Under the pieces are notes generated by a model that saw only the letters and a program-made list of their open reading frames with translations, did no database searches and was not told where the DNA came from. The position numbers were made by a program, and so were the translations under genes. Positions 18,330 through 27,179 of a DNA stretch of 62,164 nt are shown piece by piece (within the stretch, counting starts at the first letter, position 1; every line of letters starts with the position of its first letter). Source of the stretch: Streptosporangiaceae bacterium (GTDB taxonomy: Bacteria > Actinomycetota > Actinomycetes > Streptosporangiales > Streptosporangiaceae); NCBI GenBank assembly GCA_019239975.1, contig JAFAZE010000048.1:1-62164 (forward strand), read 5' to 3'.

Positions 18330-19535
18330 ATGTCATTCGATCCGCTGGCGCGGCTGCGCGCCGCGGCAGCCGGGCGCGAGGCGGCCGGGCTGCGACGGCT
18401 GCTCACCGCGCGCGGCCCGGAACCAGGCGGCATGCTCGATCTCGCATCCAATGACTACCTCGGCATGTGCGGCGATCCGCGGCTGGCCGAGGCGGCGGCC
18501 GCGGCCGCGCGCGCGTGGGGCACCGGGGCGACCGGTTCCCGGCTGGTCACCGGGACGACCACGCTGCACCAGCGGCTCGAGGAGGCGCTCGCCGCCTTCG
18601 CCGGCGCGCCGTCGGCGCTGGTCTTCTCCTCCGGGTACCTCGCCAACCTGGCGGCGGTGACCGCGCTCGCCGCGGCGCTCGGTGATGTCCTCATCGTCTC
18701 CGACGAGCTCAACCACGCCTCGCTGATCGACGGGTGCCGGCTCGCGCGCGGCTCCGGGGGCTCGGGCGCCCGCGTCCAGGTGACGCCGCACCGGGACGTG
18801 ACCGCGGTGCGCGCGGCCCTGGCCGGCCGCCGGGAGCGCGCCGCGCTGGTCGTCACCGACGCGGTGTTCTCCGTATCCGGTGACCTCGCGCCGCTGGCCG
18901 GGCTGCACGCCGCGGCGCGTGACCACCAGGCGCTGCTGCTCATCGACGAGGCGCACTCGTTCGGCGTCCTCGGCGACGGCGGGCGCGGTGCGGCGTGGGC
19001 GGCCGGAATCGCCGCCGAGCCGGGCGTCGTGCGCACCGTCACCCTGTCCAAGGCGCTCGCCGGGCAGGGCGGCGCGGTGCTCGGCGCGGCCGAGGTGACG
19101 GGGACCGTCGTCGACACCGGCCGCGGGTTCATCTTCGACACCGGTCTCGCGCCGCCCGCGGTGGCGGCGGCGCTCGCGGCGCTCCAGGTGCTGCGCGCCG
19201 ATCCCGGCCGCGGAGCGCGTGCCCGCGAGGCCGCGGGCAGGCTCGCCGGCTGCGCGGCCGAGCGCGGCCTGACCGTCAGCGCGCCCGCCGCGGCGGTGAC
19301 GGCCGTCGTGCTGGGCGACCCGGCGGACGCCGTCGCGGCGCAGCGGGTCTGCGCGGCGCACGGCGTGCGGGCGGGCTGCTTCCGCCCGCCGTCGGTTCCC
19401 CGCGGTCAGGCCTGTCTCCGGCTGACCGGCAGGGCTACGCTGACTGAAGACGACTTCGCTACCGCGTCGCGAGCACTGGCCGCCGTGAGGGATCATTGCC
19501 GGATAGCCGCTCGAGCGGGAGGGAAGACACCATGA
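18330..19535 (+). CDS. bioF: 8-amino-7-oxononanoate synthase
   Basis: 401 residues, PLP-dependent alpha-oxoamine synthase condensing pimeloyl-ACP/CoA with alanine in biotin synthesis. Visible: [68 protein letters not shown] and the PLP Lys in [11 protein letters not shown]. Starting at 18330, a CATTAT hexamer (18317-18322) ends 7 nt upstream and no Shine-Dalgarno is present, so the message is probably leaderless; an ATG at 18321 falls in the -10. First gene of a coupled operon with the GntR regulator and bioD. bioA and bioB are not in the window. Confidence 0.93.
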   Translation: MSFDPLARLRAAAAGREAAGLRRLLTARGPEPGGMLDLASNDYLGMCGDPRLAEAAAAAARAWGTGATGSRLVTGTTTLHQRLEEALAAFAGAPSALVFSSGYLANLAAVTALAAALGDVLIVSDELNHASLIDGCRLARGSGGSGARVQVTPHRDVTAVRAALAGRRERAALVVTDAVFSVSGDLAPLAGLHAAARDHQALLLIDEAHSFGVLGDGGRGAAWAAGIAAEPGVVRTVTLSKALAGQGGAVLGAAEVTGTVVDTGRGFIFDTGLAPPAVAAALAALQVLRADPGRGARAREAAGRLAGCAAERGLTVSAPAAAVTAVVLGDPADAVAAQRVCAAHGVRAGCFRPPSVPRGQACLRLTGRATLTEDDFATASRALAAVRDHCRIAARAGGKTP

Positions 19536-20317
19536 CCGCGTCCGTAGTGCCGGCCGAGGACACCGCTGGCAAGGGGCCAGAGCGCGGCACCCCGCACGAG
19601 CCGGTACGGCTGCCCAAGTACTACCAGGTGAAGAAGCAGCTGCTCGAGCTCACCGCCAGCATGGCGCCGGGCAGCCCGGTTCCGCCGGAGCGTGAGCTCG
19701 CCCGGTCCTACGGCACCTCGCGCACCACCGTGCGGCAGGCTCTCGCGGAGCTCGTGATCGAAGGACGGCTGCTGCGCATGCAGGGCAAGGGCACCTTCGT
19801 CGCCAAGCCCAAGGTGGCACAGGCGCTGGAGCTGGCGAGCTACACCGAGGGCATGCGCGCGCACGGCCTGCACCCGCTCACCAGGATCCTCGACATCGGG
19901 TACGTCGCGGCCGACGAGCAGCTCGCCAGCCTGCTCGGCATCCGGCCCGGCGGGCGCGCGCTGCGGATCCACCGGCTGCGCCTGGCCGACGGTGAGCCGA
20001 TGTCGATAGACACCTCCCACCTGCCCGCGCGGCGCTTCCCGGGCCTCCGCAAGCAGCTCGAGCGGCACGCGGCGCTGTATGAGACGCTGCGCACGGTGTA
20101 CGGCATCCAGCTCGCCGAGGCCGAGGAGACCATCGAGACCGTGCTCGCCGACCCGCACGACGCACGGCTGCTCGGCGTGGACCCCGGCAGCCCGCTGCTG
20201 CTGCTGTCCAGGCACGCCATCGACTCGATCGGTGAGCCGGTCGAATGGGCACAGTCCTGGTACCGGGGCGACAGGTACAAATTCGTCACCAGGCTGCGGC
20301 GCGCGCCCGCGCCGTGA
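19532..20317 (+). CDS. GntR/HutC-family regulator, DasR-like
   Basis: 261 residues. Winged helix ([47 protein letters not shown]) and UTRA effector domain ([22 protein letters not shown]..., [56 protein letters not shown]). The sequence follows Streptomyces DasR closely along its whole length; DasR senses N-acetylglucosamine phosphates and controls chitin/GlcNAc use and development. Here it overlaps bioF (ATGA) and bioD (GTGA). Whether it regulates biotin genes or merely sits among them is unknown; I saw no canonical dre site just upstream of bioF. Confidence 0.88.
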   Translation: MTASVVPAEDTAGKGPERGTPHEPVRLPKYYQVKKQLLELTASMAPGSPVPPERELARSYGTSRTTVRQALAELVIEGRLLRMQGKGTFVAKPKVAQALELASYTEGMRAHGLHPLTRILDIGYVAADEQLASLLGIRPGGRALRIHRLRLADGEPMSIDTSHLPARRFPGLRKQLERHAALYETLRTVYGIQLAEAEETIETVLADPHDARLLGVDPGSPLLLLSRHAIDSIGEPVEWAQSWYRGDRYKFVTRLRRAPAP

Positions 20318-21042
20318 CCGCGGCGCCGGGGAAGCCGCCGCCGGTCCTCATCGTCTCCGGCACCGGCACCGGTGTGGGCAAGACGGTGGTCACGGCCGCG
20401 CTCGCCGCGCTCGCCCGGGACCGGGCACACCGGGTCGCCGTGGTCAAGCCGGCCCAGACGGGCACGAGAACCGGCACACCGGACATGGCCACCGTTCGGC
20501 GCCTGTCCGGCGTCACCGACACCCACGAGCTCACCCGCTTTCCCGATCCGCTGTCCCCGGAGGCCGCCGCGCGGACGGCGGCCCTGGCGCCGCCCGACCT
20601 GGCCGCGGCGGCCGCGTACATCAAGCAGCTCTCCGCCGGCCGCGACCAGGTCATCGTCGAGGGCGCCGGCGGCCTGCTCGTCCGCTACGACCCCGGCGGC
20701 ACCACGATCGCCGGCCTGGCCGCCATGCTGGGCGCGCCGGTGCTCGTGGTCACGGCCGCGGGCCTGGGCACGCTCAATCACACCGCGCTCACCCTGGAGG
20801 CGCTGGCCGCCCGCGCGCTGCCCTGCGCCGGCGTGGTGATCGGAAGCTGGCCCGCCGCCCCCGGCCTGGCCGAGCGCGCCAACCTCGCCGACCTGGAAAC
20901 CGTGGCGGGCCGCGCGCTCGCCGGCATCCTGCCCGAAGGCGCCGGCCTGCTCGGCCGGGCGGATTTCCTCGCCGCCGCCCGCGCGGGCCTGTCGCCCGCG
21001 CTCGGCGGCCGCTACCGGAGCCTCAATCACCCGGTAACGTAA
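20314..21042 (+). CDS. bioD: Dethiobiotin synthetase
   Basis: 242 residues, ATP-dependent carboxylation of DAPA to dethiobiotin. P-loop [16 protein letters not shown], then [25 protein letters not shown] and [18 protein letters not shown], all typical BioD motifs. GTG at 20314 overlaps the preceding stop (GTGA). A hairpin at 21043-21071 closes the operon. Confidence 0.93.
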   Translation: MTAAPGKPPPVLIVSGTGTGVGKTVVTAALAALARDRAHRVAVVKPAQTGTRTGTPDMATVRRLSGVTDTHELTRFPDPLSPEAAARTAALAPPDLAAAAAYIKQLSAGRDQVIVEGAGGLLVRYDPGGTTIAGLAAMLGAPVLVVTAAGLGTLNHTALTLEALAARALPCAGVVIGSWPAAPGLAERANLADLETVAGRALAGILPEGAGLLGRADFLAAARAGLSPALGGRYRSLNHPVT

Positions 21043-21071
21043 CAATCTATATATCGCGCAGCGATAGATTG
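21043..21071 (+). terminator. AT-rich hairpin after bioD
   Basis: CAATCTAT (21043-21050) pairs with ATAGATTG (21064-21071). An inner TCGC/GCGA stem extends it with a small bulge. Directly after the bioD stop. Unusually AT-rich for a terminator in this genome, so it may instead be an operator for the symporter module. Confidence 0.5.
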
Positions 21072-21095
21072 CGGCTCACCCGCGGCCGGCGCAAC

Positions 21096-21122
21096 ATGGA
21101 TGAATCTACGTGACGCCCGTCG
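21096..21122 (+). promoter_or_regulatory. Conserved upstream block, symporter module copy 1
   Basis: ATGGATGAATCTACGTGACG continues to GCCCGTC. It aligns with 23172-23200 upstream of the second module at the same distance from the gene. Outside this block the two upstream regions diverge, so it is likely a retained promoter or operator. In this copy the palindromes are degraded. Confidence 0.55.
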
Positions 21123-21149
21123 CGGACTCCCAGCATGTTAGAGGACATG

Positions 21150-21443
21150 ATGACCCAGCCGGCCGTCCAGCCAGGAAAGCCTGGCGCCCGCAACCGCGTG
21201 GCCGCACACCCGTACATCTCGGCGGCCATCACCATCCTTATCGTCGCCGATATCTTCTTCGCGCTGTATGTCCCGCTCTACGCGCGCGCGACGCCGAAGG
21301 TCGGCGACTTCCCGTTCTTCTACTTCTACCTGCTGATCTACATGCCCGCCACCGGCATCGTGCTGTGGATCGTCTACCTGCTGCAGCGGCGGCTGCTGCC
21401 CGCCGCGCCCGCCGCGGGCAGCACGAGCGAGGAGGCGCGATGA
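21150..21443 (+). CDS. DUF3311 small membrane subunit, copy 1
   Basis: 97 residues beginning MTQPAVQPGKPGARNR with two membrane helices (ISAAITILIVADIFFALYVPLYA and FFYFYLLIYMPATGIVLWIVYLL) separated by a short loop (RATPKVGDFPF). DUF3311 proteins accompany sodium:solute symporters of the MctP type and are thought to be accessory subunits. ATG at 21150 is favoured because AGAGGA lies 7 nt upstream and it matches the paralogue start. Its stop overlaps the symporter ATG (ATGA). Confidence 0.88.
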   Translation: MTQPAVQPGKPGARNRVAAHPYISAAITILIVADIFFALYVPLYARATPKVGDFPFFYFYLLIYMPATGIVLWIVYLLQRRLLPAAPAAGSTSEEAR

Positions 21444-23098
21444 GCAACGTCAACGCGGTGACCTTCACCATCGTCGTCGTGCTGTTCGTGATCGTCGCCG
21501 GCGTCGGCTTCGCCGCGGCGCGCTGGCGCCGGGCCGAGGACATGCTGCACCTGAACGAGTGGGGACTGGGCGGCCGGGGCTTCGGCACGTTCATCGGCTG
21601 GTTCCTGATCGGCGGCGACCTGTACACCGCCTACACGTTCATCGCCGTGCCTTCGGCGGTGTTCCTGTCCGGCGCCGTGGCGGGTTTCTTCGCGGTCTCC
21701 TACACGATCATCGTGTTCCCGATCGCGATGATCTTCATGCCGCGGCTGTGGTCGGTCTCCCGCGTGCACAACTACGTCACGCCCGCCGACTTCATCCGCG
21801 GCCGGTACGGCTCCCGCGGCCTGTCGCTCGCGGTGGCGTTCACCGGCATCCTGGCGCTGATGCCGTACATCGCGCTGCAGCTCGTCGGCATCCAGGCCGT
21901 GCTCACCGTGATGGGCGTCGGCACCACGTCGCACAACACGTTCATCAGGGACCTCCCGCTGATCATCGCGTTCCTCGTGCTGGCGATCTTCACGGCCCTG
22001 TCCGGACTGCGGGCGCCGACGATGATCGCGTTCATCAAGGACGCGCTCGTCTACCTCATGATCATCGTGGCGGTGTTCTACATCCCGGCCAGGATCGGCG
22101 GCTGGGGGCACATCTTCGCCGCCGGCGAGGCGCACATGAAGGCGATCAACCCCACGACACACAAACCCAACGGCGTGTTCATTCCCACCACGGGCAACAG
22201 CCAGCTCGCCTTTGCCACCCTGGCCCTCGGCTCGGCGTGCGCCCTGTTCTGCTACCCGCACGCGATCACCGCGACCCTCGCGACCAGGCGGCGCGACGTC
22301 ATCAAGCGCAACATGTCGCTGCTGCCGCTCTACTCCATCATGCTCGGCTTCATCGCGCTGCTCGGCTACATGGCGCTGGCCGATCAGCCCACCGTGGCGA
22401 GCGTCAAGAAGGCCGGCGGCAACGCGCAGCTCTCGGTGCCGTTTCTGTTCCAGCACATGTACCCGAGCTGGTTCACCGGGATCTCGTTCGCCGCGATCGT
22501 GATCGGCGCGCTGGTGCCGGCCGCGATCATGTCCATCGCCGCCGCCAGCCTGTTCACCAGGAACATCTTCAAGGAGTTCGTCAAGCCCGACGCCAGTCCC
22601 AGGCTGGAGACCCGGATCTCACAGTGGGTCTCGTTCGCCGTCAAGCTGGGGGCGCTGCTGTTCGCGATCGGGCTGCCGAAGACGTTCTCCATCAACCTGC
22701 AGCTCCTCGGCGGGATCTGGATCCTGCAGGTGTTCCCGGCGCTGGTGTCCGGCCTGTTCACCCGCTGGTTCCACCGCTGGGCGCTGCTGGCCGGCTGGGC
22801 GGCAGGCATGATCTTCGGCACGATCGCCGCCTACAGGGTCGCGACCCCTACCGCGTCGCACTGGGGCGGGTCGACGGACATCGAGTTCGGCCACACGGTG
22901 TACATCGGCCTGACCGCGTTGCTGCTCAACATCGCGGTCAGCGTCGCCGCGACCCTGATCTTCAGGGCGGCCAGGGCGCCCCAGGGCGCCGACGAGACCC
23001 TGCCGCACCAGTACACCGCCGACCCGGCGGAGGCCCCGGCGCCGGCCCCGGCCGCCGCCGGAACCGGCGCGGGAACAAGCGGGGTGGTCAGCGACTGA
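21440..23098 (+). CDS. Monocarboxylate-type sodium:solute symporter (MctP-like), copy 1
   Basis: 552 residues with about 13 membrane helices. SSS family features: RRAEDMLHLNEWGLGGRGFG, GWFLIGGDLYTAYTFIAVP, VTPADFIRGRYGSRGLSL and GIQAVLTVMGVG. Most similar in pattern to MctP-type uptake permeases for lactate, pyruvate and other monocarboxylates, an assignment by family only. Translationally coupled to its DUF3311 partner. The tail is Ala/Pro/Gly-rich. The neighbouring ThDP enzyme makes a pyruvate-related role attractive but unproven. Confidence 0.9.
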   Translation: MSNVNAVTFTIVVVLFVIVAGVGFAAARWRRAEDMLHLNEWGLGGRGFGTFIGWFLIGGDLYTAYTFIAVPSAVFLSGAVAGFFAVSYTIIVFPIAMIFMPRLWSVSRVHNYVTPADFIRGRYGSRGLSLAVAFTGILALMPYIALQLVGIQAVLTVMGVGTTSHNTFIRDLPLIIAFLVLAIFTALSGLRAPTMIAFIKDALVYLMIIVAVFYIPARIGGWGHIFAAGEAHMKAINPTTHKPNGVFIPTTGNSQLAFATLALGSACALFCYPHAITATLATRRRDVIKRNMSLLPLYSIMLGFIALLGYMALADQPTVASVKKAGGNAQLSVPFLFQHMYPSWFTGISFAAIVIGALVPAAIMSIAAASLFTRNIFKEFVKPDASPRLETRISQWVSFAVKLGALLFAIGLPKTFSINLQLLGGIWILQVFPALVSGLFTRWFHRWALLAGWAAGMIFGTIAAYRVATPTASHWGGSTDIEFGHTVYIGLTALLLNIAVSVAATLIFRAARAPQGADETLPHQYTADPAEAPAPAPAAAGTGAGTSGVVSD

Positions 23099-23171
23099 TT
23101 GGCGTATGACCCTGGCGTGATTGACCTATCACGCCGGCTGGGCATTGCTGATTTTGCTCATTGGGCGCACC

Positions 23172-23200
23172 ATAGATGAAATCTATGTGACGCCCGTCAC
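23172..23200 (+). promoter_or_regulatory. Twin palindromes upstream of symporter module copy 2
   Basis: ATAGAT-GAA-ATCTAT (23172-23186) is immediately followed by GTGAC-GCCC-GTCAC (23187-23200). The equivalent block in copy 1 (21096-21122) keeps the sequence but not perfect symmetry. Two abutting palindromes suggest two regulator sites or a CRP/GntR-like operator next to the promoter. Confidence 0.55.
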
Positions 23201-23228
23201 ATTAACTCTCAGCATGCGAGAGGACACG

Positions 23229-23507
23229 ATGACCCAGCCGGCCGTCAAACCCAGGAACCCCGTCGCCGCCCATCCGGTCACCTCGGCGGCCATCGCCATC
23301 GGGATATTCGCCTCGATCTTCTTCACCCTGTGGGTGCCGATCTACGCGCGCGCGACGCCGAAGGCCGGCGACTTCCCCTTCTTCTACTTCTACCTGCTCG
23401 CCTACATGCCGGTCGTCGGCATCGTGCTGTGGATCGTCATCCAGCTGCAGAAGAGGCTGACTCCGCCCTCGCGGGCCGCGGCCAGCGCCCGCGAGGAGGC
23501 CAAGTGA
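23229..23507 (+). CDS. DUF3311 small membrane subunit, copy 2
   Basis: 92 residues starting MTQPAVKPRNPVAAHP, two membrane helices, near-identical loop RATPKAGDFPFFYFYLL to copy 1. GAGAGG lies about 7 nt before the ATG. The stop overlaps the GTG of the next gene (GTGA). A paralogue of the gene at 21150. Confidence 0.88.
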   Translation: MTQPAVKPRNPVAAHPVTSAAIAIGIFASIFFTLWVPIYARATPKAGDFPFFYFYLLAYMPVVGIVLWIVIQLQKRLTPPSRAAASAREEAK

Positions 23508-25255
23508 ACCACGTCAACGCGGTGACGTTCACCATCGTCGTCATCCTGTTCCTGCTCGTCACCTGTGTCGGCTTCGCCGCGGCGCGCTGGCGCCGCGCGG
23601 AGGACATGATGCACCTGAACGAGTGGGGGCTTGGCGGCCGCGGCTTCGGCACGTTCGTCGGCTGGTTCCTGCTCGGCGGCGACCTGTACACCGCCTACAC
23701 GTTCATCGCCGTGCCCTCGGCCGTGTTCCTCACCGGCGCGGTGTCGGGCTTCTTCGCGGTCTCCTACACGATCATGGTGTTCCCGATAGCGCTGATCTTC
23801 CTGCCCAGGCTGTGGTCGATCGCCCGGGTGCACAACTACGTCACGCCCGCCGACTTCATCCGCGGCCGGTACGGCTCCCGCGGCCTGTCCCTGGCCATGG
23901 CGTTCACCGGCATCCTGGCGCTGATGCCGTACATCGCGCTGCAGCTCGTCGGCATCCAGGCCGTGCTCACCGTGATGGGCGTCGGCACGTCGTCGAACAA
24001 TACGTTCATCAAGGACCTGCCGCTGTTCGCCGCGTTCCTGGTGCTCGCGGTCTTCACGTACGTGTCGGGGCTGCGCGCGCCCGCGCTGATCGCGTTCATC
24101 AAGGACATCCTCGTCTACGTGATGATCATCGTCGCGATCTTCTACATCCCTACCAGGCTCGGCGGCTTCGGTCACATCTTCGGGGTCGCCGAGACGCACA
24201 TGAAGACGGTCAACCCGAAGACGGGCAAGCCCACCGGCGTGTTCATCCCCACCACGGGCAACAGCCAGCTGGCGTTCGCGACGCTCGCGCTCGGCTCGGC
24301 GGCGGCGCTGTTCATCTACCCGCACACGATCACCGGCGCGCTGTCCACCCGGCGCCGTGCGGTCGTCAAGCGCAACATGGCGCTGCTGCCGCTCTATTCG
24401 GTGGTACTCGGCCTCATCGCGCTGCTCGGCTACATGGCGCTCACGGACAAGGTCACCGCGGCGAACGTCAAGAAGGCCGGCGGCAACGCCCAGCTGGCGG
24501 TGCCGTACCTGTTCCAGCACATGTTCCCGAGCTGGTTCACGGGCATCGCCTTCTCGGCGATCGTCATCGGCGCGCTGGTGCCGGCCGCGATCATGGCGAT
24601 CGCCGCCGCCAACCTGTTCACCAGGAACATCTTCAAGGAGTTCGTCAAGCCCGACGCCAGCCCCAGGCTGGAGACGAAGGTCTCGCAGTGGGGCTCGCTG
24701 GTCATCAAGACCGGCGCCCTGCTGTTCGCGATCGAGCTGCCGCGCACGTTCTCCATCAACCTGCAGCTGCTCGGCGGCATCTGGGTGCTGCAGGTGTTCC
24801 CGGCTCTGGTGTTCGGCCTGTTCACCCGGTGGTTCCACCGCTGGGCGCTGCTGGCCGGCTGGGCGGCAGGCATGATCTTCGGCACGATCGCCGCCTACAA
24901 GGTCGCGACGCCCACCACGTCGCACTGGGCCGGGTCGACGGACATCGAGTTCGGCCACACCGTGTACATCGGCCTGACCGCCGTGCTGCTCAACATCGCG
25001 ATCAGCGTCGTGCTGACGGTCATCCTCAAGCTGACGAAGGTGCCCGGCGGCGCCGACGAGACCCTGCCGCACCAGTACACCGCCGACGGGGAGGTGGCCG
25101 AGGCGCCGGCGCCGGCGGGCGTCGGTCTCGGCGCCGCGGGCGCGGGTGCGGTCGGGGATTTACAGCCCCTGCGCGGGGCCAAATGCGCCAGCGGCCCCAC
25201 TGGGCGGGGCCAGATGCGCCAGCGGCCCCGCGACGCTCCCGCTACTGGCTGGTAA
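23504..25255 (+). CDS. Monocarboxylate-type sodium:solute symporter (MctP-like), copy 2
   Basis: 583 residues, paralogue of the symporter at 21440 and co-linear with it through the membrane domain (shared blocks such as RYGSRGLSL, GIQAVLTVMGVG, NIFKEFVKPDASPRLET). It differs at its C-terminus: after TLPHQYTADG it has its own Ala-rich stretch and then about 30 residues encoded by a 24-bp direct repeat (LRGAKCASGPTGRGQMRQRP), probably acquired sequence without transport function. Its TAA stop (25253-25255) lies inside the -10 hexamer of the next gene. Confidence 0.9.
   Translation: MNHVNAVTFTIVVILFLLVTCVGFAAARWRRAEDMMHLNEWGLGGRGFGTFVGWFLLGGDLYTAYTFIAVPSAVFLTGAVSGFFAVSYTIMVFPIALIFLPRLWSIARVHNYVTPADFIRGRYGSRGLSLAMAFTGILALMPYIALQLVGIQAVLTVMGVGTSSNNTFIKDLPLFAAFLVLAVFTYVSGLRAPALIAFIKDILVYVMIIVAIFYIPTRLGGFGHIFGVAETHMKTVNPKTGKPTGVFIPTTGNSQLAFATLALGSAAALFIYPHTITGALSTRRRAVVKRNMALLPLYSVVLGLIALLGYMALTDKVTAANVKKAGGNAQLAVPYLFQHMFPSWFTGIAFSAIVIGALVPAAIMAIAAANLFTRNIFKEFVKPDASPRLETKVSQWGSLVIKTGALLFAIELPRTFSINLQLLGGIWVLQVFPALVFGLFTRWFHRWALLAGWAAGMIFGTIAAYKVATPTTSHWAGSTDIEFGHTVYIGLTAVLLNIAISVVLTVILKLTKVPGGADETLPHQYTADGEVAEAPAPAGVGLGAAGAGAVGDLQPLRGAKCASGPTGRGQMRQRPRDAPATGW
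25175..25229 (+). repeat. 24-bp direct repeat with palindromic ends
   Basis: Two copies, 25175-25198 and 25206-25229, differing at one base, each GGGGCC...GGCCCC. Each can fold on itself, and they can pair with one another. They are translated as the extra C-terminus of symporter copy 2 and lie just before the ilvG-like promoter. Confidence 0.85.
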
Positions 25256-25265
25256 CGTCGGCGGC

Positions 25266-26888
25266 ATGATCTCCGGTCATGGCGGCGCGCACGCCGTCGC
25301 GGTCGCGCGGCGGCACGGCGTGACGGCGATGTTCACGCTCTCCGGCGGGCACGTCTTCCCGCTGTACGACGCCGCGGTCAAGGCGGACCCGCCGCTGCGG
25401 CTGATCGACGTCAGGCACGAGCAGACCGCGGTGTTCGCGGCCGAGGCGACGGCCCGGCTGACCCGCGCGCCCGGCCTGGCCGTGGTAACCGCCGGCCCGG
25501 GGGTCACGAACAGCGTCAGCGCGGTCACGACCGCGTGGTTCAACGGCGCCCCGGTCGTCCTGCTCGGCGGCCGGGCCCCCGACTACCGGTGGGGGTCCGG
25601 CGGGCTGCAGGAGATCGACCACCCGCCGCTGCTCGCCCCGGTCACCAAGCGCGCCTGGACCGAGCACGGCACGGTGAAGCTCGCGGCATCGGTGGACGAG
25701 GCGTTCCGGCTGGCCACGGCGCCGCACCGCGGCCCGGTGTTCCTCGACGTCTCGCTCGAGGCGATCTACGGCCAGGGCGAGGCCAGCCTGCCGGAACCCC
25801 GCGCGGAGGCCGCCGCGCCGCCGGACCCGGAGCAGGTCAGCCGGATCGCGGCGCTGCTGCGCGCCGCCCGGCGGCCGGTCCTGGTGCTCGGCTCCGACGT
25901 GTGGCTCGGCCGCGCGGAGGACGCGGCGCGGCAGGCCGCCGAGACCCTGCGGCTCCCGGTGATCACCAACGGCCAGGCGCGCGGCGTGCTGCCCGCTGGG
26001 CACGACCTGCTCGCCGGCCGCGCCCGCTCGCTCGCGTTCACGGAGGCCGACCTCGTCATCGTCGTTGGCGCACCGCTGGACTTCCGGCTTCGGTACGGCT
26101 CGTTCGGCCCCGGCACGAGCGTCGTGCACGTGGCAGACGCTCCCGGCGCGCTCGCCGCGCACTGCCCGCTCGCCGCCGCCGCGGCGGGCGACCTCGGCGC
26201 GTTCTTCGCCGGGCTGGCCGAGGCAGCCGGGCCGGCGGCCGCCGACCCGGACTGGCTGCCGCGGCTGCGGGAAGCGGCGCGCGCGGCGCTGGCCGCCGAC
26301 GCTTCCCTGCTGGCCAGCGACGCGGAACCGGTCCACCCGGCACGGGTCTACGGCGAACTGCTCGAGGTGCTCGACGACGACACGGTGATCATCGGGGACG
26401 GGGGCGACTTCGTCTCGTTCGCCGGCCGGTACGTGGAGCCGAAGGCTCCCGGCGGCTGGCTCGACCCGGGCCCGTTCGGCTGCCTGGGCACCGGCCTCGG
26501 GTACGCGATCGCCGCCCGCCTGGCGCGCCCCTCCGCGCAGGTCATCCTGCTGCTCGGCGACGGCGCCGCCGGGTTCTCCCTGATGGACGCCGACACCCTG
26601 GTACGGCACAAGCTGCCGGTCGTGATCGTGTGCGGGAACAACGGCGCGTGGGGGCTGGAAAAGCACCCGATGCGGCTCCTCTACGGGTACGACGTCGCCG
26701 CCGACCTGCAGCCCGCCTGCCGCTACGACGAGGTGATCCGCGCCCTCGGCGGCGCCGGCGAACTGGTCACCGCTCCGTCCGGAATCGGCCCGGCCCTGCG
26801 CAGGGCCCTGGCCTCAGGCGTGCCGTACCTGGTCAACGTCGTCACCGACCCCGAAATCGCCTACCCCCGCTCCACAACCGGCGTGTGA
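25266..26888 (+). CDS. ThDP-dependent enzyme, acetolactate synthase large subunit-like
   Basis: 540 residues with three ThDP-enzyme domains: Pyr domain (FTLSGGHVFPLYDAA, the catalytic Glu in RHEQTAVFAAEATARLT, TAGPGVTN), central FAD/ADP-like domain, and PP domain with the ThDP motif GDGAAGFSLMDADTLVRHKLPVVIVCGNN. Resembles M. tuberculosis IlvG (Rv1820), an acetolactate synthase homologue without a regulatory subunit; oxalyl-CoA decarboxylase-like activity is an alternative. ATG at 25266 follows TAACGT (25253-25258) by 7 nt, so it is probably leaderless, with its -10 overlapping the symporter stop. Confidence 0.85.
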   Translation: MISGHGGAHAVAVARRHGVTAMFTLSGGHVFPLYDAAVKADPPLRLIDVRHEQTAVFAAEATARLTRAPGLAVVTAGPGVTNSVSAVTTAWFNGAPVVLLGGRAPDYRWGSGGLQEIDHPPLLAPVTKRAWTEHGTVKLAASVDEAFRLATAPHRGPVFLDVSLEAIYGQGEASLPEPRAEAAAPPDPEQVSRIAALLRAARRPVLVLGSDVWLGRAEDAARQAAETLRLPVITNGQARGVLPAGHDLLAGRARSLAFTEADLVIVVGAPLDFRLRYGSFGPGTSVVHVADAPGALAAHCPLAAAAAGDLGAFFAGLAEAAGPAAADPDWLPRLREAARAALAADASLLASDAEPVHPARVYGELLEVLDDDTVIIGDGGDFVSFAGRYVEPKAPGGWLDPGPFGCLGTGLGYAIAARLARPSAQVILLLGDGAAGFSLMDADTLVRHKLPVVIVCGNNGAWGLEKHPMRLLYGYDVAADLQPACRYDEVIRALGGAGELVTAPSGIGPALRRALASGVPYLVNVVTDPEIAYPRSTTGV

Positions 26889-26918
26889 CGCGCCGCGCGG
26901 GCGCTCCGCCGGGACGCG

Positions 26919-27131
26919 CTAGTCGATGACGGCTATCAGGTCGTCTTCCTGGACCACGTCGCCTTCGGCGACGTGCAGCTTCGACACGGTGCCCGACTGC
27001 TCGGCCAGGACGGGGATCTCCATCTTCATCGACTCGAGTATCACCAGCGTGTCCCCGTCCTCGACGTGATCACCCTCGGCAACGACCACTCGCCACACGT
27101 TCGCGACCATCTCCGCGCGGACCTCGGCCAC
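26919..27131 (-). CDS. Biotinylated single-domain protein (TB7.3-like biotinyl carrier)
   Basis: 70 residues, an entire biotinyl/lipoyl domain: VVVAEGDHVEDGDTLVILESMKMEIPVLAEQ carries the biotin-accepting Lys in ESMKMEIPV. Close to M. tuberculosis TB7.3 (Rv3221c). GTG start with GGGAG upstream. It follows accC by 48 bp on the same strand, so the two probably form a biotin carboxylase-carrier pair; no carboxyltransferase gene is nearby. Confidence 0.9.
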   Translation of the reverse strand: MAEVRAEMVANVWRVVVAEGDHVEDGDTLVILESMKMEIPVLAEQSGTVSKLHVAEGDVVQEDDLIAVID

Positions 27132-27179
27132 AGCAGGCTCCCATCTGTCATCAGGTCAGGGTGAGCGTACACGAGCACG

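Noticed and set aside
23402..25072. 556-codon minus-strand open frame opposite symporter copy 2
   Set aside because: Shadow frame of the symporter codon bias; the same shadow exists opposite copy 1, showing that it only mirrors the duplicated gene.
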